A stretch of 64,000 nt of DNA, from NCBI RefSeq assembly GCF_940670765.1, contig NZ_CALNVW010000003.1, forward strand, positions 98,223-162,222, read 5' to 3'. Position numbers and translations under genes: made by a program. This document shows positions 7,832 to 15,373 of this stretch, one piece after another; the first letter of the stretch is position 1; each line of letters begins with the position of its first letter. This DNA is from Streptomyces sp. A 4/2 (GTDB taxonomy: Bacteria; Actinomycetota; Actinomycetes; Streptomycetales; Streptomycetaceae). The notes beneath the pieces were generated by a model, which searched no databases, had not been told where the DNA came from, and saw only the letters and a program-made list of their open reading frames with translations.

Positions 7832-9073
7832 ATGAACCGCGCCACCAGAACCGCATCGGCTGCCATCGCGATCGCGTCGGCCTTCACTCTCGCCGCGTGC
7901 GGCAGTTCCGGTGGCGGGAGCGTCGCCGCCGACAAGAAGCAGACGCTCACCGTCTGGGCCATGGGCGCCGAGGGCGAGAAGCTCGCGGACGTCGCGAAGG
8001 AATACCAGAAGGCCAACCCGAACATCACCGTCAAGGTGACTCCGGTCGGCTGGGACGTCGCCCACCAGAAGCTGGTCTCGGCAGCCGCCGCGGGCACGAT
8101 GCCGGACATCGCGCAGATGGGCGGCAGCTACATGGGAGAGTTCGCCGACCTCGGCGTGCTGGAGCCGGTCGACACCAAGACGTTCAAGGAGGGTGACTTC
8201 TTCCCCGCCTCCTGGAAGCAGGGCGTCATCGACGACAAGGCGTACGGCGTGCCGTGGTACGTCGACACCCGGGTCCTCTACTACCGCACCGACCTGGCCA
8301 AGAAGGCCGGTATCGACAAGGCCCCCAGCAACTGGAAGGAGATGGAGCAGCTCGCCTCCGCCTACCAGAAGCAGGGCACGAAGTGGGGCGCCTACATCCA
8401 GCCCAGCGGCCTGGACACGGTGCAGAGCTTCTACCCGTTCCTGTACTCGGCCGGTGGCGAGATCGTGGACGACAACGGCAAGGTCGTCATCGACAGCCCC
8501 GCCGCGATCCGCGCGTTCAAGGAGTACGGCTCGTACTTCAGCAAGGGCCTGATCAAGAAGAGCGTCCAGCCCGGCTACGACGTCATCAAGGACTTCGGCA
8601 ACAGCACGGTCCCGATGTTCTTCGGTGGTCCCTGGCAGACCAGCATGATCAACGAGGGCCAGCCGCAGCTCAAGGGCAAGTGGGCCGTCGCGAAGATCCC
8701 CGCCGACAAGGCCTCGGTCTCCATGGCGGGCGGCTCCAGCCTGGTGATCTCCAAGGACAGCGACCACAAGGACGCGGCCAAGGCGTTCATCTCGTACCTG
8801 ACCAACACCAAGGGCCAGGCCGACTGGTTCGAGCGGTCCAAGGACCTGCCCGCCAACACCTCGGCGTGGAAGACCGGTGAGCTCGCCACCGACCCGAGCC
8901 TGAAGGTCTACGGCGAGCAGATGAAGACGGCGAAGACCTCTCCCGTCCAGCCCAAGTGGACCGAGATCACCTCGAAGGTCGACACGGCCATCGAGTCCGT
9001 CACCCAGGGCAAGTCGTCGGCCGAGGCCGCCGCCAAGAAGGCCCAGTCCGAGATCGAAAGCCTCGTGAAGTAG
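7832..9073 (+). CDS. Sugar ABC transporter substrate-binding lipoprotein (family 1)
   Basis: Lipid-anchored receptor of a carbohydrate ABC importer. ATG 7832 follows AAGGAGGAG at good spacing. The N-terminus is a lipoprotein signal with lipobox LAAC and Cys23, then TLTVWAMGAEGEKLADVAKE, typical of SBP_bac_1 sugar receptors, and a conserved middle block YGVPWYVDTRVLYYR. Length 413 residues is normal. It is the first gene of a tight operon with two permeases and a beta-glucosidase, so the ligand is probably cellobiose, gentiobiose or another beta-glucoside. The earlier in-frame ATG at 7781 lies inside the operator palindrome and would abolish the signal peptide. Confidence 0.9.
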   Translation: MNRATRTASAAIAIASAFTLAACGSSGGGSVAADKKQTLTVWAMGAEGEKLADVAKEYQKANPNITVKVTPVGWDVAHQKLVSAAAAGTMPDIAQMGGSYMGEFADLGVLEPVDTKTFKEGDFFPASWKQGVIDDKAYGVPWYVDTRVLYYRTDLAKKAGIDKAPSNWKEMEQLASAYQKQGTKWGAYIQPSGLDTVQSFYPFLYSAGGEIVDDNGKVVIDSPAAIRAFKEYGSYFSKGLIKKSVQPGYDVIKDFGNSTVPMFFGGPWQTSMINEGQPQLKGKWAVAKIPADKASVSMAGGSSLVISKDSDHKDAAKAFISYLTNTKGQADWFERSKDLPANTSAWKTGELATDPSLKVYGEQMKTAKTSPVQPKWTEITSKVDTAIESVTQGKSSAEAAAKKAQSEIESLVK

Positions 9074-9078
9074 GCACC

Positions 9079-10074
9079 ATGAGCACCACGACCGGATCGG
9101 CCGCGGAGACGGCCGACAAGCAGGCGGCACCGGGGACTGCGAAGTCCCCGGCCGCCGGGCCCTCGAAGCGCCGGCCGGACGGCAGACGCCGGTCCATGGG
9201 TGTGCAGAACGCGGCGGGATGGCTCTTCTCCACCCCGTTCCTCGTGCTGTTCACCGTGTTCATGGCGTTCCCGATCGTCGCGACGCTCGTCATGAGCTTC
9301 ACCGACTTCGGGCTGCGCAACGTCACCGACCCGCTCAGCGCCAAGTTCATCGGCTTCGACAACTACACGCACCTGTTCAGCGACGACAAGTTCATCAAGT
9401 CGCTGTTCAACACCGCGTACTTCGTGGTGGTCGGGGTTCCGCTGACGATCCTCCTGGGCCTCGTCGTCGCCGTACTGCTGAACAACGGCATCGACCGGGC
9501 GCGTACGTTCTTCCGGATCGGGTTCTACGCCCCGGTGGTGACCACCATCGTCGCCGTCGCCGTCGTGTGGCGCTTCGTGCTGGACCCGTCGGACGGTCTG
9601 ATCGCGGGCCTCTTCTCCGAAGTGGGCCTGACCGCACCGGACTTCCTGGGTTCCACGACGCTCGCCATGCCGTCGATGATCGCGATGGCCGTGTGGCGCA
9701 ACATGGGCACGGTCATGGTGCTCTTCATCGCCGGACTCCAGGCGATCCCCACCGATGTACGGGAAGCGGCCAAGCTGGACGGCGCCGGGGCCTGGCAGGA
9801 GTTCCGCCGGATCACCGTGCCGCTGCTGCGGCCGACGATGCTGTACGCGACCATCATCACCACCATCGGCTACCTCAATGTGTTCGAGGAGCCGTTCGTG
9901 ATGACCCAGGGCGGGCCCTCGGACTCCACTCTGACGGTGTCGCTGGACATGTACCGCGAAGGCTTCAACTTCTTCCACATGGGTTATGCGAGCGCGATGG
10001 CGTATGTCCTCTTCGTTGTGATCATGGGCATCACGGTGCTCCAGCTCCGACTGCTGAAGGACAACACCAAGTGA
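9079..10074 (+). CDS. Sugar ABC transporter permease (MalF-like)
   Basis: First membrane subunit of the carbohydrate importer. It starts 5 bases after the binding-protein stop, at ATG 9079. A charged, Ala/Lys-rich cytoplasmic tail of about 50 residues precedes the first membrane helix (WLFSTPFLVLFTVFMAFPIV). The cytoplasmic EAA loop, which docks the ATPase, is EAAKLDGAGAWQEFRRITVP. Length 331 residues is typical. It overlaps the next permease gene by 4 bases (GTGA), so the two are translationally coupled and probably made in equal amounts. The operon carries no ATPase gene. In Streptomyces such importers commonly use the shared ATPase MsiK, which is a known feature of the family and an inference here. 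Confidence 0.92.
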   Translation: MSTTTGSAAETADKQAAPGTAKSPAAGPSKRRPDGRRRSMGVQNAAGWLFSTPFLVLFTVFMAFPIVATLVMSFTDFGLRNVTDPLSAKFIGFDNYTHLFSDDKFIKSLFNTAYFVVVGVPLTILLGLVVAVLLNNGIDRARTFFRIGFYAPVVTTIVAVAVVWRFVLDPSDGLIAGLFSEVGLTAPDFLGSTTLAMPSMIAMAVWRNMGTVMVLFIAGLQAIPTDVREAAKLDGAGAWQEFRRITVPLLRPTMLYATIITTIGYLNVFEEPFVMTQGGPSDSTLTVSLDMYREGFNFFHMGYASAMAYVLFVVIMGITVLQLRLLKDNTK

Positions 10075-11021
10075 GCGACATCCGTGCCACAGGCGGCGCA
10101 CGCCTGAAGAAGACCCCCCGGCCGAACGCGACCGGACCGGAGCCGACCGGCTGGAAGAACCCCGGCGGGAAGGACCGCAAGAACCCGGACCGCAAGAAGC
10201 TCGGGTTCAAGAAGCCGCTCGTCTACGTCCTGCTCTCGGCCGGTCTGCTGGTCATGTCGGCGCCCTTCCTCTGGATGGCGCTCTCCGCCTTCAAGACCAA
10301 CGCCGAGCTGGGCGCGAGCCCGCCCGTCTGGATCCCCACCGAGTGGACCCTGTCGCACTTCAGCGAACTGCTCGACAAGCTGAACCTGCCGCTGTACTTC
10401 ATGAACTCGGTGATCGTGGCGGTGCTGGTCACCGTCTGCAACCTGGTGTTCTGCTCGATGCTCGGCTACGCGCTGGCCAAGCTGAAGTTCACCGGCCGTG
10501 ACAAGGTCTTCGCGCTGGTGCTGGGCGCCCTGATGGTCCCCGGCAACCTGATGCTGCTGCCGCTCTTCGTGCTGATGAGCAAGCTGCACCTGATCGACAC
10601 CTACGCGGGCCTGGTACTGCCGTTCGCGGCCGGAGCCTTCGGTGTCTTCCTGATGCGGCAGTTCATGCAGTCGATCCCGGACGAGCTGCTCGAAGCGGCC
10701 CGGATGGACGGCGCCCGCGAGTGGTACATCTTCTGGCGGATCGTGATGCCGCTGGTCAAGCCCGCCCTCGCGACCCTGTCGATCATCACCTTCCTGGGGT
10801 CCTGGAACAACTTCGTCTGGCCGCTGATCGCGACCAACGACCCGGACAAGTACACGCTGCCGGTGGCGCTGGCGACCTTCGCCACCGACCCGAACCAGTC
10901 GGCGGGCTCCAACGGCATGCTGATGGCCGGGTCCCTCCTCGTGGTGCTCCCCGTCCTGCTGCTGTTCGCCGTGCTCCAGCGGCACTTCACCCAGGGCGTC
11001 GCGACCGCCGGTCTGAAGTAG
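10071..11021 (+). CDS. Sugar ABC transporter permease (MalG-like)
   Basis: Second membrane subunit. It starts at GTG 10071, overlapping the stop of the upstream permease. A basic N-terminal tail rich in Lys, Pro and Asn is followed by about six membrane helices; the EAA loop reads EAARMDGAREWYIFWRIVMP and the C-terminus LQRHFTQGVATAGLK is diagnostic of MalG-type proteins. Length 316 residues is slightly long because of the tail. It is separated by 91 bases from the beta-glucosidase gene, which is most simply read as part of the same transcript. Confidence 0.92.
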   Translation: MSDIRATGGARLKKTPRPNATGPEPTGWKNPGGKDRKNPDRKKLGFKKPLVYVLLSAGLLVMSAPFLWMALSAFKTNAELGASPPVWIPTEWTLSHFSELLDKLNLPLYFMNSVIVAVLVTVCNLVFCSMLGYALAKLKFTGRDKVFALVLGALMVPGNLMLLPLFVLMSKLHLIDTYAGLVLPFAAGAFGVFLMRQFMQSIPDELLEAARMDGAREWYIFWRIVMPLVKPALATLSIITFLGSWNNFVWPLIATNDPDKYTLPVALATFATDPNQSAGSNGMLMAGSLLVVLPVLLLFAVLQRHFTQGVATAGLK

Positions 11022-11112
11022 GCCGCCCCCGGGTCTGCCCCCGGGCCGCCACTTCCCCCCGCGCAGGACGCTCCTCCCTGCCCCCCTCACGTACGTAAAG
11101 AGAGACAGATCG

Positions 11113-12312
11113 ATGACGCACACCCCGACCCCGTTCCCCGACGGCTTCCTGTGGGGGGCCTCCACCGCCGCCCACCAGATCGAGGGCAACAACACCAACA
11201 GCGACTGGTGGTACAAGGAGCACAGCGGTACCGAGCACGTCGAGCAGCCGAGCCTGGACGCGTGCGACAGCTACCACCGCTGGTCCGAGGACATGGACCT
11301 GCTGGCCGAACTGGGCTTCACCGACTACCGGTTCAGCATCGAGTGGGCCCGCATCGAGCCCGCCGAGGGCCACTTCTCGCGCGCCGAGCTGGCGCACTAC
11401 CGGCGCATGGTCGAGGGTGCGATCGCGCGCGGTCTGCGCCCGATGGTCACGCTGCACCACTTCACCGTGCCGCGCTGGTTCGAGGAGCGGGGCAGCTGGA
11501 CCGCCGAGGGCGCCGTCGAGCTGTTCGCCCGGTACGTAGCGGCCTGCGCGCCGGTCATCGGCGAGGGCGTGCCGTACGTCTGCACCATCAACGAGCCGAA
11601 CATGATCGCCGTGATGGCCGGTCTCGCCAAGTCCGGCAACGACGGCTTCCCGCCCGCCGGTCTGCCGACGCCCGACGCCGACACGACGGACGCGATCATC
11701 GCCGCGCACCACGCGGCCATGAAGGCCGTCAAGGCCATCAACCCGGAGATCCAGGCCGGCTGGACGATCGCCAACCAGGTCTACCAGGCGCTGCCCGGCG
11801 CCGAGGACGTCACCGCCGCCTACCGTCACCCGCGCGAGGACGTCTTCATCGAGGCGGCGCGCGGCGACGACTGGATCGGTGTCCAGTCCTACACCCGGAC
11901 CAAGATCGGCCAGGACGGTCCGATCCCCGCGCCCGAGGACGCCGAGCGCACCCTGACGCAGTGGGAGTACTACCCGGAGGCCGTCGGCCACGCGCTGCGG
12001 CACACCGCCGATGTCGTCGGCGACGTCCCGCTGGTGGTCACCGAGAACGGCATAGCGACCGCGGACGACGCCCGCCGTGTCGACTACTACACCGGAGCGC
12101 TCAGCGCGGTGGCCGACGCCATCGAGGACGGCCTCAACATCGCCGGGTACCTGGCGTGGAGCGCGCTGGACAACTACGAGTGGGGCTCCTACCGCCCCAC
12201 GTTCGGGCTGATCTCGGTGGACCCGGAGACCTTCGCCCGTACCGCCAAGCCGTCCGCGGTCTGGCTCGGCGGTCTCGGCGCCACCCGGGAGCTGCCGCGC
12301 GTCGCTTCCTGA
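11113..12312 (+). CDS. GH1 beta-glucosidase
   Basis: Retaining glycoside hydrolase family 1 enzyme that should cleave beta-glucosides (for example cellobiose) to glucose in the cytoplasm. The start MTHTPTPFPDGFLWGASTAA contains the family N-terminal signature. The acid/base Glu161 lies in CTINEPN and the nucleophile Glu311 in VTENG; SALDNYEWGSY is the conserved aglycone-site block near the C-terminus. There is no signal peptide. At 399 residues it is shorter than classical Streptomyces BglC (about 470-480), but all catalytic elements are present. Its place behind the importer suggests uptake followed by intracellular cleavage, the same logic as cebEFG-bglC, but under a different operator. Confidence 0.93.
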   Translation: MTHTPTPFPDGFLWGASTAAHQIEGNNTNSDWWYKEHSGTEHVEQPSLDACDSYHRWSEDMDLLAELGFTDYRFSIEWARIEPAEGHFSRAELAHYRRMVEGAIARGLRPMVTLHHFTVPRWFEERGSWTAEGAVELFARYVAACAPVIGEGVPYVCTINEPNMIAVMAGLAKSGNDGFPPAGLPTPDADTTDAIIAAHHAAMKAVKAINPEIQAGWTIANQVYQALPGAEDVTAAYRHPREDVFIEAARGDDWIGVQSYTRTKIGQDGPIPAPEDAERTLTQWEYYPEAVGHALRHTADVVGDVPLVVTENGIATADDARRVDYYTGALSAVADAIEDGLNIAGYLAWSALDNYEWGSYRPTFGLISVDPETFARTAKPSAVWLGGLGATRELPRVAS

Positions 12313-12329
12313 CGCGCCACTGAGACCGG

Positions 12330-12368
12330 CCGGCACATGGGACCAGCCCCCGCACCCCCATGTGCCGG
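12330..12368 (+). terminator. Hairpin terminator of the beta-glucoside operon
   Basis: Perfect 12-base arms (12330-12341 and 12357-12368, CCGGCACATGGG and its complement), 18 bases after the beta-glucosidase stop, with a C-rich loop. It fits the end of the plus-strand operon. Confidence 0.7.
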
Positions 12369-12380
12369 TCAGTTCGACCG

Positions 12381-12412
12381 GGGAGCCGACGGTCCTGACG
12401 CCGTCGGCTCCC
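12381..12412. terminator. Second perfect hairpin between convergent genes
   Basis: Perfect 12-base arms (12381-12392 GGGAGCCGACGG; 12401-12412) with an 8-base loop. It lies between the convergent beta-glucosidase operon and the minus-strand gene ending at 12507, so it may serve either strand. Confidence 0.65.
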
Positions 12413-12417
12413 TTCTA

Positions 12418-12509
12418 CGTGTCGTACGGGCACGGGTTCACGTCTCGTACGGGCGCGGGCTCATGTGTCGTGCGAGCGCCGGTTCACGTCCCGTACCGGC
12501 GCGGGTTCA
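12418..12509 (-). repeat. Four tandem 23-bp repeats that begin at the stop codon of the minus-strand gene
   Basis: Units at 12418-12440, 12441-12463, 12464-12486 and 12487-12509 are alike at most positions. Read on the minus strand each unit starts with TGA, and the first of these is the stop codon of the upstream gene. Because 23 is not divisible by 3, the four TGA triplets fall in all three frames. Confidence 0.8.
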
Positions 12510-13547
12510 GCACCAGCCCTTGCGGTACGCCGTCCAGTCGGTCCCGGTGGCCGCGAAGTCGACGTACAGCGCGACCCCGAACCGTTCGCGCTGACGGTCC
12601 TCGCGGCCCAGCCCGAGCCGGACCCCGCGCACCGCCGCCGCGACCGTCTCGGCCGAGGCGAGGTGGCCGGGCTTGGTCTCGTGGTAGAAGGGCAGCCCCA
12701 TCAGCAGGTCCGTGCTGTCGGGGGTGACTTCGAGGGCCAGCGTGGTCTGCTCGGCGACATAGCCGCCGTACAGGCTCTGGAGCGGCAGCGAGGTGTCGTA
12801 CGACATCACGGCGATCTGGTCGACCTTGCGGGCGACCTGCCCGAAGAACTTCTGCGACCACCATTTGGGATGCCCCGTGAGGGCCCCGGCGACGGTGTGG
12901 GTCGCGGGCAGCGGGTCGATCTGATGGGCCGCCACGGACAGCAGGACGCCCCGGTCCCTGGTGAGGCTCCGCAGGTCGTCCAGGAGTGACAGGTAGTGGC
13001 GGTCACCGGAGTGCAGCGGCTCCAGGTCGAAGTGCGCCCCCTCGAACCCGGCGTCGACGATCCCCCGGGTGGAGACGACGATCGCGCCGCGGGTCGCGGC
13101 GTCGGCGAGGTCGAGACCGTCGGGGCTCTCGGTGGACAGCTTGTCGCCGAGCCAGGCCTGGACGCGTACGCCGGGGAGCTTGCGGTGCACGGCGTCGATC
13201 AGCCACGTCGCCCGTGCGTAGCGGTCGGCGGGCAGGGTGCCGTCGTGTTCCAGCGGCCCCGCGTGGACGTAGAGGTCCCGCAGGCCCGTCCCCTCCAGCC
13301 GCTTCGCGAGCGCGTCCACGTCGGCGTCCTTCTTGCGCCCGTCGACCCAGGCGTGGCCCAGCCAGATCGCGTCACGGCCGCGGGTGCGGGTGCCGTCCCG
13401 GTAGTCCCCCGCGTCGTTGAGGCGGAGTGTGACCCCCGCGGTGAGCACGGGAACCACCACCAGGACGGCGAGTGCCGGCGCCGCCCACCTCAGCCATCTG
13501 CGGAACCGGATGCGGCGTATGCGTACGCCGAAGGGTCGTTCCTGCAC
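12507..13547 (-). CDS. Membrane-anchored protein of unknown function with a TIM-barrel-like glycosidase look
   Basis: Not assigned to a named family. From GTG 13547 the 346-residue protein has a basic start, one hydrophobic anchor (WAAPALAVLVVVPVLTAGVT, about residues 20-39), then a soluble domain outside the membrane. Blocks such as DAIWLGHAWVDG, FEGAHFDLEPLHSGD and IAVMSYDTSLP have the rhythm of GH18/GH-like TIM barrels, with acidic residues at strand ends (HFDLEP), and it ends YRKGWC. A start at ATG 13619 is in frame with GGGAG before it, but would leave only 12 bases to the divergent start at 13632; GTG 13547 is preceded by GGGGGG and puts the anchor at the normal place. Its stop codon is the first unit of a 23-bp tandem repeat. 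Confidence 0.72.
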   Translation of the reverse strand: MQERPFGVRIRRIRFRRWLRWAAPALAVLVVVPVLTAGVTLRLNDAGDYRDGTRTRGRDAIWLGHAWVDGRKKDADVDALAKRLEGTGLRDLYVHAGPLEHDGTLPADRYARATWLIDAVHRKLPGVRVQAWLGDKLSTESPDGLDLADAATRGAIVVSTRGIVDAGFEGAHFDLEPLHSGDRHYLSLLDDLRSLTRDRGVLLSVAAHQIDPLPATHTVAGALTGHPKWWSQKFFGQVARKVDQIAVMSYDTSLPLQSLYGGYVAEQTTLALEVTPDSTDLLMGLPFYHETKPGHLASAETVAAAVRGVRLGLGREDRQRERFGVALYVDFAATGTDWTAYRKGWC

Positions 13548-13631
13548 CGATGCCCCCCACGAGCTGTGCGAATCGAGCCCACAGCGTAGCCGCGGTAGCG
13601 GGACACCCAGGACGGTCATACGCTCCCAAAT

Positions 13632-15338
13632 GTGACGCCGCCCGAGATATCCGCACGGCCGCACCGCGCCGCCCTGGCCGCCGCGCTCACCGCGGTATGT
13701 CTGCTGGCCGCGGCTGTCCCGACGGCCGTCGCGGCGGATCCGCCGGCGCTGTCGCCCGCCGGGCCGCCGGTGCCCGCCGGGGCCGTCACCCCCGGCAGGG
13801 CCGACCTGGGCAGCGGCACCACCGACATGGGGACCGGGGCCCTTCTCGTGCCGCTCATCGTGGTGATCGTGATCGGCGGGCTGGCGATCTACGCGTACAC
13901 CCGCAGACGGCAGCGCGCCGAGACCAGGACCACTCCCGGCAGCGGCGCACAGCAGCAGGGCTGGGGCGGCGGCCCGGCGGCGGTCCCGCTCTCCCAGCTC
14001 GACGCCGAGGCCGGGCAGCTGCTGGTCGGGACCGACGACGCGGTCCGTACCAGTACGGAGGAACTCGGCGTCGCTGCGGCCGGGTTCGGCGAGGAGGCGG
14101 CGCGGCCCTTCACGGCGGCGCTGTCGTACGCGCAGAGCGAGCTCGCCACCGCCTTCCGGCTCCGCCAGCAGCTCGACGACGCCCCGCCGCGTCCTCCGCA
14201 GGGCGGTCCGGCCGAGGGTGACACGGAGCGGCGCCGACTGCTGGAGGAGATCATCGAACGGTGCGCGGAGGCCAACCGGCGCCTCGACGAGGAGGCGGAG
14301 GACTTCGACCGGCTGCGGGCCCTGGAGCGGAACGCCCCGCAGGCCCTGGCAGCCGCGGAGACCGCCTTCCGGGAGACCGCCGGGCGGACCGGCGCCGCCG
14401 GGGCCACGCTCGCCGGGCTCCGGCAGCGGTACGCGGACTCCGCGACGGCCGCCGTCGCGGGGAACGTCGAGCAGGCCAAGGACCGGCTGCTCTTCGCGAC
14501 CTCCGCCCTCGACACGGCCCGGCAGGCCGCGGACACCGGCGACAACGCCAAGGCCGCCGTGTACGTGCGGGCCGCCGAGGGCGCGGTGGGGCAGGCGACC
14601 GTCCTCGTCGGCGCGGTCGACCGCACCGCCCGGGAGACCTCCGGCGCGGAGGCCGCACTGGCGGGTGCGCTGGCGGACACCGGGACCGATCTGTCCGAGG
14701 CGCACGGGCTGCTCGGGGACACGGCCGCCGGGACGTCCACGGCGGACCTGCGAGGGCGCATCGCACGGGCGGAGTCGGCCGTCGCCGACGTACGGCGCGA
14801 GCAGGCGGGCCGCTACGACCCGATCGACGCGCTGCGCAGGATCGCCGAGGCCGGTGCCGGACTCGACGAGGCGCTGGCGGGGCTCGGTGACCGTGAGGCG
14901 GGCACCCGGCGGGCCGCAGACCTGCTCGCGTCCGCCACGCTAGCGGCGCGCTCCACGGTCGCCGCCGCCGCCGACCGCATCACGACGAACCGCGGGGCGG
15001 TCGGCAGCCGGGCCCGTACCCGGCTCGCGGAGGCCGAACGTCACCTGGCGGAGTCCCACGCGCTCGCCCCGCAGGACGCGCGGGCCGCGCTGGCCGAGGT
15101 CCAGCAGGCCGACTCGCTGGCCGGGGACGCCCAGCACCTCGCCGAGCAGGACGTACGGGAGTACGGCGTCCGGTACGGCGGAGGCACGGGCGGCGGCCGT
15201 GGCGACGGGACGGGCGGCGCCCTGCTCGGCGGAATCGTTCTCGGCGGACGGCTCGGCGCGGGCAGGGGCTTCGGGAGCGGTCCCGGCAGCTTCGGGGGCG
15301 GCGGTACGCGTGGCCGGAGGGGCGGCGGCCGGTTCTGA
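13632..15338 (+). CDS. Secreted/membrane coiled-coil protein related to TPM-domain proteins but apparently without the TPM domain
   Basis: A Sec signal peptide (ALAAALTAVCLLAAAVPTAV, cleavage near AVA-AD) is followed by a short Pro/Gly linker and one membrane helix at about residues 73-92. Then comes a long Ala/Glu/Arg-rich coiled-coil region (about 110-510) and a Gly-rich tail ending RRGGGRF. From memory, Streptomyces proteins with this linker, helix and coiled coil carry a TPM_phosphatase-type domain of about 130-150 residues between signal peptide and linker; here that piece is absent and the signal peptide runs straight into the linker. The reading frame is open throughout. The GTG start has little Shine-Dalgarno support. 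The 568 residues would be about 700 with the domain. Function unknown; probably acts at the cell envelope. Confidence 0.75.
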   Translation: MTPPEISARPHRAALAAALTAVCLLAAAVPTAVAADPPALSPAGPPVPAGAVTPGRADLGSGTTDMGTGALLVPLIVVIVIGGLAIYAYTRRRQRAETRTTPGSGAQQQGWGGGPAAVPLSQLDAEAGQLLVGTDDAVRTSTEELGVAAAGFGEEAARPFTAALSYAQSELATAFRLRQQLDDAPPRPPQGGPAEGDTERRRLLEEIIERCAEANRRLDEEAEDFDRLRALERNAPQALAAAETAFRETAGRTGAAGATLAGLRQRYADSATAAVAGNVEQAKDRLLFATSALDTARQAADTGDNAKAAVYVRAAEGAVGQATVLVGAVDRTARETSGAEAALAGALADTGTDLSEAHGLLGDTAAGTSTADLRGRIARAESAVADVRREQAGRYDPIDALRRIAEAGAGLDEALAGLGDREAGTRRAADLLASATLAARSTVAAAADRITTNRGAVGSRARTRLAEAERHLAESHALAPQDARAALAEVQQADSLAGDAQHLAEQDVREYGVRYGGGTGGGRGDGTGGALLGGIVLGGRLGAGRGFGSGPGSFGGGGTRGRRGGGRF

Positions 15339-15373
15339 CACGTCCGTGGTCCCGCCCCGCCGAGCGACCTGCC

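Noticed and set aside
12418..12509. CRISPR-like array
   Set aside because: The repeats are directly abutting with no unique spacers and only four units; no cas genes are present in the window.
13547..13619. ATG 13619 as start of the anchored protein
   Set aside because: Would leave 12 bases to the divergent start and place 24 unconserved residues before the membrane anchor, despite a GGGAG sequence; kept as an alternative only.
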